A stretch of 40,665 nt of DNA from a virus. This document shows, one piece after another, positions 31,033 to 37,173 of this stretch. The stretch spans positions 1 to 40,665 of the IMG/VR virus record IMGVR_UViG_3300038552_000283; one strand, given 5' to 3'. How positions within the stretch are numbered: position 1 is the first letter of the stretch; every line of letters begins with the position of its first letter. A program made the translations under genes and the position numbers. Below the pieces are notes generated by a model, which was not told the origin of the DNA, made no database searches, and saw nothing but the letters and a program-made list of their open reading frames with translations.

Positions 31033-31836
31033 CTGTCTCGACCTCATCTCTTCACTGGAATGGCCCAGAGTCTCTTCGCCCATCCTATTCATCGTCTCAT
31101 GGACTGCCGCGGCGAACTTCACCATCCCATACCTATCGATGGCAACCCGATCACCTATCGCGGCGAACTCCCGGCTTAGCGCGACATGCTGCTCGATGAC
31201 TACAGCACCAGCCGCGATGGCAAGCCTCACCATGGAAAAGGTCGTATCCTCCCACGCTCCATGATGGCTATATCCGATGGGTATGGCTGGGTAGGCTCTC
31301 CTCATGGCGTGGATTCGTCCCAGGTGCGCATGGGCTGGCAGGGTCGGATACTGGCTCGTGCAGTGCAGTATCGCCCTGACCCGGCATTGCCCATCCATCA
31401 GGATGTCCATAGCTCGCCTAAGCTCGTCTTCCAACAGCATCCCGGTGGATGCGACTACATCGACCGGACATCTTGAAAGCGCCTGCAGGAAAGGTTCGTC
31501 CAGCATCATGTCTGAACCTACTTTGATGAAGTTTGGCCCCAGCGCCATACACTCTTGCAGCCTAGATAGGGTCGGCGACACGCCCCATGGAACCTTTTCT
31601 GCCTGGCAGACGTCCACCGCCTTCTTCAGTAGTGCCGGTTTCATGCGGTACCTTTCGAAGTAGTCTCTGGAGTCGATTCCGAACGTCGTGGGTGTTCGGT
31701 TCTGGATAAAGTCATCCATCTCATAGGCCTGAAACTTGATCGCGCTGAATCCCACATGCTTGACGAACGCAATCGTCCTTTCGACCACGCTTTCATTATC
31801 CGCATGATTGTCAGCAAGCTCTGCTATTGTGTACAT
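31018..31836 (-). CDS. NeuB/PseI-family synthase-like protein lacking the SAF domain
   Basis: The 272-residue product follows a GGAGAG site. It has the NeuB barrel landmarks: ELADNHADNESV, FSAIKFQAYE, FIKVGSDMMLDE, VASTGM, ILHCTSQYPTLPAHAH, GYSHHG and VVIEQHVALSRE. It ends after the barrel, with no C-terminal SAF domain, and has His where family members have Asp in GYSDH and Gln for Lys in IEKH. It may be an active relative for another substrate, an inactive partner of the full-length synthase, or a decayed copy kept in frame. The family call is secure; activity is not. Confidence 0.75.
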   Translation of the reverse strand: MYTIAELADNHADNESVVERTIAFVKHVGFSAIKFQAYEMDDFIQNRTPTTFGIDSRDYFERYRMKPALLKKAVDVCQAEKVPWGVSPTLSRLQECMALGPNFIKVGSDMMLDEPFLQALSRCPVDVVASTGMLLEDELRRAMDILMDGQCRVRAILHCTSQYPTLPAHAHLGRIHAMRRAYPAIPIGYSHHGAWEDTTFSMVRLAIAAGAVVIEQHVALSREFAAIGDRVAIDRYGMVKFAAAVHETMNRMGEETLGHSSEEMRSRQKWLA

Positions 31837-32500
31837 TCATACTCTCCAGTATGTTGATGATCCCATCCTCATCACTTCCTATTCCCATCTCCAGGCAGGC
31901 ATCACGTATCCAGGCACGCTGCTCCCACGTAGTCTCCAGCGCCGCCTGCAGCCCCTGGATGTCAGGGATGACCGCTACACCTGCATGGGTTTTCAGCACC
32001 TTGCCCACTAACCACTGGGTTGGGCCTGACGGCAAGATAACCTGTTGGATGCCCAGTGAGGCTCGCTCCCACGCAGCCACTCCTCCGTCTCCTAGGACGA
32101 CTCCACCGTGCTCTAGCATCAGCGGGTAATTGGCAGGGCAGGACGCTAGTCTCTGCACCTCCCATCCTAGGAGATCAACCCCGAACGCGATTCCACGGTC
32201 GATGTAGAGTTCCCTCTTGGCCGACTCGCAACACTTTGGGAGGATTAAGACGTCCCGATTCAGAGGATAGATTTCAGGGTTCAGCGGAAGGCACAGCCCT
32301 AACCCAACCACATCCGACAGGATAAGCACATCCGGATCCATGTCTGTGTGAACTATTTCACTCATCGGAACATCCACTACTAAGACGTCCCAGGGGCCGC
32401 GAACGATGCTATGCCCACGCTCCAAAGCCCGGGCTTTCACTGCCATGCATCGCCTGCGGTGCCCGAGGCCGCTGTTTGATATCCTAAAGGCTATGCGCAT
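31811..32500 (-). CDS. pseG-like: UDP-sugar hydrolase, PseG type
   Basis: The start is ATG 32500, overlapping the aminotransferase stop by 10 bases; the longer open frame is a shadow. The 229-residue product has RISNSGLGHRRRCMAVKARA (GxGHxxRC, with the presumed catalytic His14) and VVLGDGGVAAWERASLGIQQ before PSGPTQW, matching the GT-B-like PseG pattern. PseG removes UDP from the diacetamido sugar nucleotide, giving the free hexose for PseI. It is somewhat shorter than bacterial PseG (about 275 aa), mostly in the N-terminal lobe. The pathway context of PseB, PseC and PseH supports the call, and it is one of the genes that argues for pseudaminic rather than legionaminic acid. Confidence 0.7.
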   Translation of the reverse strand: MRIAFRISNSGLGHRRRCMAVKARALERGHSIVRGPWDVLVVDVPMSEIVHTDMDPDVLILSDVVGLGLCLPLNPEIYPLNRDVLILPKCCESAKRELYIDRGIAFGVDLLGWEVQRLASCPANYPLMLEHGGVVLGDGGVAAWERASLGIQQVILPSGPTQWLVGKVLKTHAGVAVIPDIQGLQAALETTWEQRAWIRDACLEMGIGSDEDGIINILESMNVHNSRAC

Positions 32501-33507
32501 AGAGCACGCTCCAGGGCCGATACAACTGTCTTCACGTCCATCTTCGTCATGTGAACGTGCAGCGGGAGAGACACACACCTGTCCCAGTACGGATTGAGCG
32601 CCAGCATTCCTACGACGGGAATCAGCGGCGGGTAGTGGATCGCAGTCTCTATGCCCTGCGCCTCCAATGCCTTTCTAACGGCATCCCGTCCATCCACGAA
32701 GACCACCATGAGATGGCAGGAAGAGGCCTCGAGGTCGAACTCCTGATACTGAACCCCAATGGCTTTTAGCTGCTCTCGGTAGACGCGCACGAGTTCCCTC
32801 CGCTTTTCTAGGAACTCATCCAGGCGCTTCAACTGCGACAGCCCAAGGGCCGCAGACAGCTCTGGCATTCTGAAGTTTAGGGCTAGGCTGCGAACGAACG
32901 TGTATGGGTTGTCAGAGGCATAGTCCCTGCCGATGTCCCGGTAGAGACGCAGCTCGCGTGCCACCTCCTCATCCCGTGTGCATATCATCCCGCCTTCTCC
33001 TGTCGTAATGCTTTTCGAAGGATGGAACGAGAAACACGTCACCATCTTCTTTGTGGCATCAGAGCCCACAGGAAGCCCGTCAGGGTGCGTTGCGCCGAAG
33101 GCATGGCAAGCATCCTCTATCGTGTCCATACCCCACTCCAGGGCCGCCAGAGCCCCTCCTATGTGGGTTGGGATGTAGGTAATGTTCCGTCCTGTCCTTC
33201 CCTCGCACACACCGTTCTGATTCACGTTGAGAATGACATGCGGAATCTTTAGGACATACGACGCATGCAGGATGGATGGGAAGGTCACCCTGGGGATTCC
33301 TATGAGGGAGGGTTGTAGCACTTGTAGGGACAGGAACAGCGCCGCGGTGCCGCTGCTGACCGCCACCGCGTGGGAGGCTCCTACGCGCTCACACACCGCT
33401 GCTTCGAATTCCTTAACATGCTCCCCATGGGATAGCCTACCGCTCATGGCGTTTGCGACGGCATTCACGTCTCCCAGGCTGATATCGTGCTCACATAGAT
33501 GTATCAT
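32491..33507 (-). CDS. pseC: PLP-dependent sugar aminotransferase (PseC, DegT/DnrJ/EryC1 family)
   Basis: The 338-residue product has the family order: a GxHVKEFE segment (residues 28-35), AVAVSSGTAALFLSL (PLP phosphate site), TIEDACHAFGA (Asp132 to the PLP ring nitrogen), and CFSFHPSKSITTGEGG with the Schiff-base Lys165. The HPxKxITTGEGG form is characteristic of PseC/PglE-like aminotransferases. The enzyme transfers an amino group from glutamate to C4 of the keto sugar made by PseB. Near the C-terminus, IETAIHYPPLIPV is the usual substrate-site loop. The ATGA overlap joins it to the dehydratase gene. Confidence 0.85.
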   Translation of the reverse strand: MIHLCEHDISLGDVNAVANAMSGRLSHGEHVKEFEAAVCERVGASHAVAVSSGTAALFLSLQVLQPSLIGIPRVTFPSILHASYVLKIPHVILNVNQNGVCEGRTGRNITYIPTHIGGALAALEWGMDTIEDACHAFGATHPDGLPVGSDATKKMVTCFSFHPSKSITTGEGGMICTRDEEVARELRLYRDIGRDYASDNPYTFVRSLALNFRMPELSAALGLSQLKRLDEFLEKRRELVRVYREQLKAIGVQYQEFDLEASSCHLMVVFVDGRDAVRKALEAQGIETAIHYPPLIPVVGMLALNPYWDRCVSLPLHVHMTKMDVKTVVSALERALCA

Positions 33508-34463
33508 GGCGATACCTCAGCAACGCGTAGGCGAAGGGCCTCTAGCCCCATCACTGCGCTGGACGAAGACACTGCGCTCGACAGCGGCTCACCCCTGACC
33601 TGAACCGCGTCCCGAAAGGTAGTGATGGGACAGAGTACGATTGCACGCCCGCTCTTCACCGCCCAGGGTGTCTCATCCTCCGATACCAGCTCTTCATCCA
33701 GTTTCTCGCCAGGCCTGAGACCGATGATTCGAGTCTCCCTCTCTCCAGATATCACCTCCGCTAGGTCTTCCACTCTGAAGGCGGATAGCGGTGGGATGTA
33801 GACCATGCCGCTTTCGGTGTGAAGCCTGCCAAGAACGTAATCAGTGAATCTCACTGCGTCCATGAGCGTCATCCAGAACCGCGTCATCCTGCGGTCGGTG
33901 ATCGTCAGTGGTTCACCGTCCTGGGCCTGTTTTCTGAACAGGCTGAGCACGGATCCCCGCGAGTCGATGACGTTGCCCCACCGCGTGACGCCGATGTGCG
34001 TGCCATGGCTTCCCTGATTCGCCAGGGCGACCGCCAACCGCTCGGCCATCATCTTGGATGCCCCATAGGTGTTCAGCGGCCCGCATGCCTTATCGGAGCT
34101 TAGGACGATACACTTCGAGGCTTGCATCTTGATGGCTGCCTTCAGAACGTTCAGCGTGCCCAGCACGTTCGTTTTCACAGCCTCCTCTGGATTGTATTCG
34201 ATGGCGTCCACACGCTTCAGAGCGGCGGCATGGATAACCACATCCACACCCTCACAGGCAGCCATCATGCGCTCTGCGTCCCGCACATCCCCCAGCAGGA
34301 GCCGCATCTGCTTCGAATGTCCGAACTCGCACGCCATCTCTGCTTGCTTTAGTTCGTCACGGGATAGGACCCTAACTACACATCCAGGATCCTTTTCCAG
34401 GATGTACCTGGCAAACGCCTTCCCATAAGAGCCCGTTCCGCCCGTAATGAGATAGGTCATCAT
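33504..34463 (-). CDS. pseB: UDP-GlcNAc 4,6-dehydratase / 5-epimerase (PseB)
   Basis: The 319-residue product has the NAD(P)-binding LITGGTGSYGKAFARY (residues 5-20), VLSRDELKQAEM, LLGDVRDAERM, HAAALKRVDAIEYNP and the catalytic segment LSSDKACGPLNTYGASK, which gives Asp124, Lys125, Tyr133 and Lys137 as in PseB. TRWGNVIDSRGSVLSLF follows, and the C-terminal IGLRPGEKLDEELVSEDE is the family's usual end. It makes UDP-2-acetamido-2,6-dideoxy-beta-L-arabino-hexos-4-ulose, the first committed intermediate of pseudaminic acid. It is the first enzyme gene of the operon, overlapping the SANT-like gene in front by ATGA. The start may be either of two adjacent ATGs. Confidence 0.9.
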   Translation of the reverse strand: MMTYLITGGTGSYGKAFARYILEKDPGCVVRVLSRDELKQAEMACEFGHSKQMRLLLGDVRDAERMMAACEGVDVVIHAAALKRVDAIEYNPEEAVKTNVLGTLNVLKAAIKMQASKCIVLSSDKACGPLNTYGASKMMAERLAVALANQGSHGTHIGVTRWGNVIDSRGSVLSLFRKQAQDGEPLTITDRRMTRFWMTLMDAVRFTDYVLGRLHTESGMVYIPPLSAFRVEDLAEVISGERETRIIGLRPGEKLDEELVSEDETPWAVKSGRAIVLCPITTFRDAVQVRGEPLSSAVSSSSAVMGLEALRLRVAEVSP

Positions 34464-34765
34464 GACTCCAGTCTCCTACTCACCCCAAGACGCATTGCCT
34501 TGGTTACAATCGACTGCTTCGACCTTCTACGCCCGATGGCCTTCATCACGGCAGCAATCCCTCCCTCCGGGTATAGCTTGCGGATTAAGGCGCACTCTTC
34601 ATCACTGAAGTAGTAGCCGCTTCGGTAGATGCATTCTTTGTTCGCTTTATGCTCCACTGACCCGAAGCTCCTATTCATCTGAATAGCAACCCGTTTAGCG
34701 GGCATACTCGGATAGAGTTCCCGCAACTGATTCACTTCCTCACTCGTCCAGTATTTCCTGGCCAT
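34460..34765 (-). CDS. Small DNA-binding protein with two Myb/SANT-like repeats
   Basis: The 101-residue product has two similar helix-rich units: YWTSEEVNQLRELYPSMPAK with SVEHKANK (residues 6-43) and FSDEECALIRKLYPEGGIAA with SIVTKAMRLGV (residues 53-96). Each fits the WTxEE..L..LYP..S(V/I)..KA pattern of phage HTH domains related to Myb/SANT or GcrA-like modules. GAGG lies seven bases before the ATG. It overlaps the excisionase-like gene in front by 34 bases and PseB by ATGA, so it is expressed with the sugar operon and could regulate it. Confidence 0.65.
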   Translation of the reverse strand: MARKYWTSEEVNQLRELYPSMPAKRVAIQMNRSFGSVEHKANKECIYRSGYYFSDEECALIRKLYPEGGIAAVMKAIGRRRSKQSIVTKAMRLGVSRRLES

Positions 34766-34941
34766 CTTGTTCCTCTTCTCTTGCTAAAACTAACAACCTG
34801 CTCACGGCTCAGCATGATGTACCTCTCAGCGCTGTAATGAGCAGAGAGATTCCCGGTTGAAATGTAGTACCGCACCATCCTGGGCGTCACACCCAGGATG
34901 GCAGCGGCCTCCTTAGTTGGTATAAGGTCTGATATATCCAT
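34732..34941 (-). CDS. Small HTH protein (MerR/excisionase-like), predicted leaderless
   Basis: The 69-residue product carries a winged helix of the MerR/Xis/AlpA type: LIPTKEAAAILGVTPRMVRY followed by YISTGNLSAHYSAER, and a basic tail (RRGTRWPGNTGRVRK). Such proteins bind DNA as regulators or recombination directionality factors; no integrase is seen in the window. Only six bases separate the -10 box of promoter B from the ATG, so the transcript should begin at the start codon with no ribosome site. The HTH would be lost with any later start, so the ATG at 34941 is secure. Confidence 0.7.
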   Translation of the reverse strand: MDISDLIPTKEAAAILGVTPRMVRYYISTGNLSAHYSAERYIMLSREQVVSFSKRRGTRWPGNTGRVRK

Positions 34942-34947
34942 TCCATG

Positions 34948-34976
34948 AGTATACCATATCCATTCCTTCGTGGGAA
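34948..34976 (-). promoter_or_regulatory. Promoter, copy B of the TTCCCACGAAGGAA module
   Basis: The 14-mer lies at 34963-34976. On the minus strand it is followed by a 17-nt spacer (from its -35-like TTCCCA) and an extended -10, TGG-TATACT (TATACT at 34948-34953). The start of transcription is predicted at or next to the ATG at 34941. It drives the HTH gene and, with no clear terminator behind, probably the sugar operon and possibly the structural genes. Confidence 0.75.
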
Positions 34977-34984
34977 CTACACCT

Positions 34985-35013
34985 CTCCCTGCCTCGTGGG
35001 TTGAGGCAGGGAG
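34985..35013 (-). terminator. Strong hairpin between the secreted-protein gene and promoter B
   Basis: CTCCCTGCCTC (34985-34995) and GAGGCAGGGAG (35003-35013) form a perfect 11-bp stem with a 7-nt loop, ten bases after the stop of the 107-aa gene. No T-run follows on either strand, so it is an incomplete intrinsic terminator; it may act with a factor or protect the mRNA end. Confidence 0.55.
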
Positions 35014-35023
35014 CTGATTTGTT

Positions 35024-35347
35024 CTACTGGTTAGTCACGGTCAGCACTAGCGCTGTCTCGACACCGAAGCTGTCGCAAGCGCCATCTCCCACAACATGCA
35101 ACTCCTGACCCTCGTACTGGGCGCTTCTGACCATCGATAACTGTGTCTCATCGACCCCTTGTATAGCGAACCAAGAGTTACCACAGACGTTATCGGAATT
35201 CGAGATACTCATACTCAGTCTAGGTTCGCCGGTCAACGTGTCATAACGAACCGCGTCCACATTACCAGAATACTCAGTAGCATCAACACTACCCACAGAC
35301 AAAACAGACCAAACCAACCCGACTAATCCTGCTTTTACACTATTCAT
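35024..35347 (-). CDS. Secreted small protein with its own promoter (moron-like)
   Basis: The 107-residue product has a Sec signal peptide (MNSVKAGLVGLVWSVLSVG, likely cut after residue 23 at SVDA). The mature part is beta-rich, with two Cys (about residues 54 and 90) that could pair in the periplasm: NVDAVRYDTLTGEP, NVCGNSWFAIQG, ELHVVGDGACDSFG. It stands alone between promoter C and a strong hairpin, which is the layout of a moron: a gene added to a phage genome with its own signals. A role at the cell surface, such as superinfection exclusion, is possible. Family unknown. GGAG precedes the ATG. Confidence 0.65.
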   Translation of the reverse strand: MNSVKAGLVGLVWSVLSVGSVDATEYSGNVDAVRYDTLTGEPRLSMSISNSDNVCGNSWFAIQGVDETQLSMVRSAQYEGQELHVVGDGACDSFGVETALVLTVTNQ

Positions 35348-35382
35348 TCAAGGCTCCATGTCAATCCTATAAAGGAGTTCAA

Positions 35383-35411
35383 AGTATACCACACCCATTC
35401 CTTCGTGGGAA
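35383..35411 (-). promoter_or_regulatory. Promoter, copy C of the TTCCCACGAAGGAA module
   Basis: The 14-mer lies at 35398-35411, then a 17-nt spacer and TGG-TATACT (TATACT at 35383-35388). A start near 35376 gives a leader of about 28 nt before the ATG at 35347, which contains GGAG. Copies B and C also share TGG directly after the 14-mer and TGG before the -10. Confidence 0.75.
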
Positions 35412-35413
35412 TA

Positions 35414-35539
35414 TCATAACCATCCCAATATTAGAGCCACAAAGACGCCTAAGATAATCCCTAACAGGGCTTCAAGTAGGGTAGGCCTAATAAGGACAAT
35501 GATTGTGGCTAAGACTACAAATGGTATGGCTTCTAACAT
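35414..35539 (-). CDS. Small two-helix membrane protein (41 aa)
   Basis: The frame starts at ATG 35539 with GGAG eight bases upstream and ends at TGA 35414, just before promoter C. The product is MLEAIPFVVLATIIVLIRP then TLLEALLGIILGVFVALILG: two hydrophobic helices (about 5-17 and 21-40) with an Arg-Pro turn. The gene in front ends two bases before its ATG. It could be a holin-like or host-membrane-modulating peptide; nothing more can be said from sequence. Confidence 0.6.
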   Translation of the reverse strand: MLEAIPFVVLATIIVLIRPTLLEALLGIILGVFVALILGWL

Positions 35540-35540
35540 A

Positions 35541-35816
35541 TTAGTTCTCCAAGCTGACACCAACATGCTTCGCGGTTACCCTAGCTCCCAGCCTACCCCC
35601 GTGCTCCCAAGCATCACGCAGCGCCTCTTCAACGGTGGCACCCACCCCGTAGCTGTTGGGTTGGGCCCAATCCTCCGGGTGATTCCCGTCATCCCCGTAG
35701 CCCGCGAACGCTACCTCTACCCGCACCCATCCCTCAGTGTCATTCCAATCGGTTGCTTTCACCGAAGAAATGACTCCCGCAGCCTTCATCCGCTTCATCA
35801 TGTCTAACATGCTCAT
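35541..35816 (-). CDS. Hypothetical 91-aa protein of the early region
   Basis: AGGAGG lies right before the ATG. The product is mixed alpha/beta: MLDMMKRMKAAGVISSVKAT, GWVRVEVAFAGYGDDGNHPE and TVEEALRDAWEHGGRLGARV. No family is recognised; the small single-domain form and position suggest an early host-takeover function. Confidence 0.6.
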   Translation of the reverse strand: MSMLDMMKRMKAAGVISSVKATDWNDTEGWVRVEVAFAGYGDDGNHPEDWAQPNSYGVGATVEEALRDAWEHGGRLGARVTAKHVGVSLEN

Positions 35817-35827
35817 ATGTCCTCCTA

Positions 35828-36031
35828 CTATTCACCGAGGCCCAACACGAGGTCCCACACGTGGCCTGTCCATGTGCAGTCGGCCTCACCCTCGCTTCGA
35901 AGCTCATCCCACGCCCTGGCTGTGAAACACTCCGGGCCGTGACAGGCACTCTCTGTTTCTGCATCAAAGTCATCGGGCTCGGCCCACTGACCAACCGCTG
36001 GGTCATCCACGAAAAAGAATAACGTACTCAT
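35828..36031 (-). CDS. Small acidic protein (67 aa)
   Basis: The product is strongly acidic (VDDPAVGQWAEPDDFDAETE, WDELRSEGEADCTWTG) with three Cys/Trp-rich spots. GGAG precedes the ATG. Small acidic early phage proteins are often DNA mimics or inhibitors that bind host enzymes, but no match is recognised. It stands in the regulator run between the RHH protein and the 91-aa gene. Confidence 0.6.
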   Translation of the reverse strand: MSTLFFFVDDPAVGQWAEPDDFDAETESACHGPECFTARAWDELRSEGEADCTWTGHVWDLVLGLGE

Positions 36032-36054
36032 AGCATTACTCCATATGTATAGGA

Positions 36055-36615
36055 TTAGGTTAGTTCGTCCGCGACCTCGGCATACACCGAAGCCGCGCCA
36101 TCCACGAACCCATGCAGATGGCTAACCTCTGGAATATGGATGCCCATCCAGTGCATCCAAAATTCCCCTGCATCTGAACTCATCTCCGCGTCGCACAATG
36201 CGCCTTCAATAAGGCTACAGTAAACCGCTAGATGAGGAACGGTATTCGAAGGCGACCAAGGATATCCATCTTTCGACATCATACTAGCCCTTTCCAACTG
36301 ATAACCGTTCGCTCCTTTTTTAGCCCACCTGCGTCCAGCATCAGCACCTCTGTGGTATTCATCAGCCCATCTGCGTCTAGCCTCCTCCAACTCTTGCTTC
36401 TCCTCCTGCCTGTACACATCGACAGGAGTGTTCTCCCACGCCTTGTGGTCCTTGATGCTGTTCTCCAGCATCACCCGAACCAACTGGCTTAGCGTAACGC
36501 CCAGCTCGGCCGCCAGGACCTTGGCGTCATGCGCCATTCCCTCTGGCATGTAGAGCATCACGCGCTTGTTCTTGCATCGCTTGGTTTCACTTTCCATCTG
36601 TGGTTCCCCCGTCAT
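36055..36615 (-). CDS. Ribbon-helix-helix-type DNA-binding protein
   Basis: The 186-residue product starts with GGAGG five bases upstream. Residues 17-55 (KRVMLYMPEGMAHDAKVLAA, ELGVTLSQLVRVMLENSI) fit an RHH (MetJ/Arc-like) domain: a beta strand and two helices that bind DNA as a dimer. A charged helical linker follows (EEKQELEEARRRWADEYHRG) and a C-terminal domain of unknown type (about residues 100-186). It is the first sizeable gene behind the sigma70-like promoter near 36.8 kb, next to the origin region, so it could be an early repressor or regulator of replication. Confidence 0.65.
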   Translation of the reverse strand: MTGEPQMESETKRCKNKRVMLYMPEGMAHDAKVLAAELGVTLSQLVRVMLENSIKDHKAWENTPVDVYRQEEKQELEEARRRWADEYHRGADAGRRWAKKGANGYQLERASMMSKDGYPWSPSNTVPHLAVYCSLIEGALCDAEMSSDAGEFWMHWMGIHIPEVSHLHGFVDGAASVYAEVADELT

Positions 36616-36751
36616 CCCTTCCTCCGCCCCCTCCTGCCGGACCGATGATAATCACATGCACATCGGTGCGCCTATCCATTTTCTTGCCTTTACCTGCCTT
36701 GCCTTTATCCCTTTTCTTACCTTTATCCATTTTCTTGCCTTTGTCACTCAT
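36587..36751 (-). CDS. Lysine-rich repeat peptide (54 aa)
   Basis: The chosen ATG 36751 gives a product whose first half is a repeat of KGKKMD-like units (MSDKGKKMDKGKKRDKGKAG, then KGKKMD), followed by VHVIIIGPAGGGGG. The start of the longer frame (36808) would place the ATG upstream of the predicted transcription start. It overlaps the RHH gene by 29 bases. The strong bias and the position immediately after a promoter make expression likely; a nucleic-acid-binding role is only suggested by charge. Confidence 0.4.
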   Translation of the reverse strand: MSDKGKKMDKGKKRDKGKAGKGKKMDRRTDVHVIIIGPAGGGGGRDDGGTTDGK

Positions 36752-36796
36752 GACCTGCATCCTTCTAAACATGCAAGTGGCACACGCCACAGAGAC

Positions 36797-36825
36797 ACTA
36801 TACGCCATGCTGGTGCGTCATGCAA
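36797..36825 (-). promoter_or_regulatory. Sigma70-like promoter for the early regulator genes
   Basis: On the minus strand TTGCAT (36820-36825) and TATAGT (36797-36802) are spaced by exactly 17 nt. Transcription would start near 36790, into GTGGC-GTGT-GCCAC, a small hairpin at 36776-36789 that could be an operator or a leader stem. The first gene behind it is the Lys-rich peptide, then the RHH protein. Confidence 0.65.
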
Positions 36826-36873
36826 CACCCCTGCACTATCCACGGGCGGCCAAGCGGACGCGAGGGCAGCTAT

Positions 36874-36907
36874 GGGGGGGGTGGGGGTGGTGAACGGCCA
36901 TGGGGGG
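36874..36907 (+). other. G-tract region next to the origin
   Basis: Runs of 8, 5, 2 and 6 G lie within 34 bases on the plus strand. Such spacing could form a G-quadruplex. It lies about 20 bases before the first iteron. Confidence 0.4.
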
Positions 36908-36926
36908 CTTAATCCTAGCGATGTCC

Positions 36927-37020
36927 TGTTCCTACCTGTTCCTACCTCAGTGGGCTAAAATAGCCCAGTAGGAACTTAGTGGCACTAGGGTTGTTCCTAC
37001 TGTTCCTACCTGTTCCTACC
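36927..37020 (+). repeat. Left iteron cluster (TGTTCCTACC)
   Basis: Copies lie at 36927-36936, 36937-36946, 36992-37000 (last base missing), 37001-37010 and 37011-37020. One inverted copy (GTAGGAAC) lies at 36968-36975. Between them TGGGCTA-AAA-TAGCCCA (36951-36967) forms a small hairpin. Confidence 0.8.
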
Positions 37021-37052
37021 TTTTTAGATAACTATATACATGAGGAGGCATA

Positions 37053-37084
37053 TATTTACATACATACATGTATGTATGTAAATA
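37053..37084. repeat. Perfect 32-bp palindrome
   Basis: The left half TATTTACATACATACA (37053-37068) is followed directly by its exact reverse complement (37069-37084). It sits in the AT-rich centre between the facing iteron clusters and could extrude as a cruciform or be bound by a dimeric initiator. Confidence 0.9.
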
Positions 37085-37173
37085 GGGTGATCGTGTATAA
37101 AAGGTTGACCCCCCCCCTAAGGTAGGATCAGGCAGGAACATCGTTGATTTAAAATGGAAAACCGACGTGGGAA

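Noticed and set aside
32501-32578. 26-residue N-terminal extension of the PseG-like protein
   Set aside because: The family's N-terminus begins at the ATG at 32500, which overlaps the preceding stop; the extension is the aminotransferase gene read in another frame.
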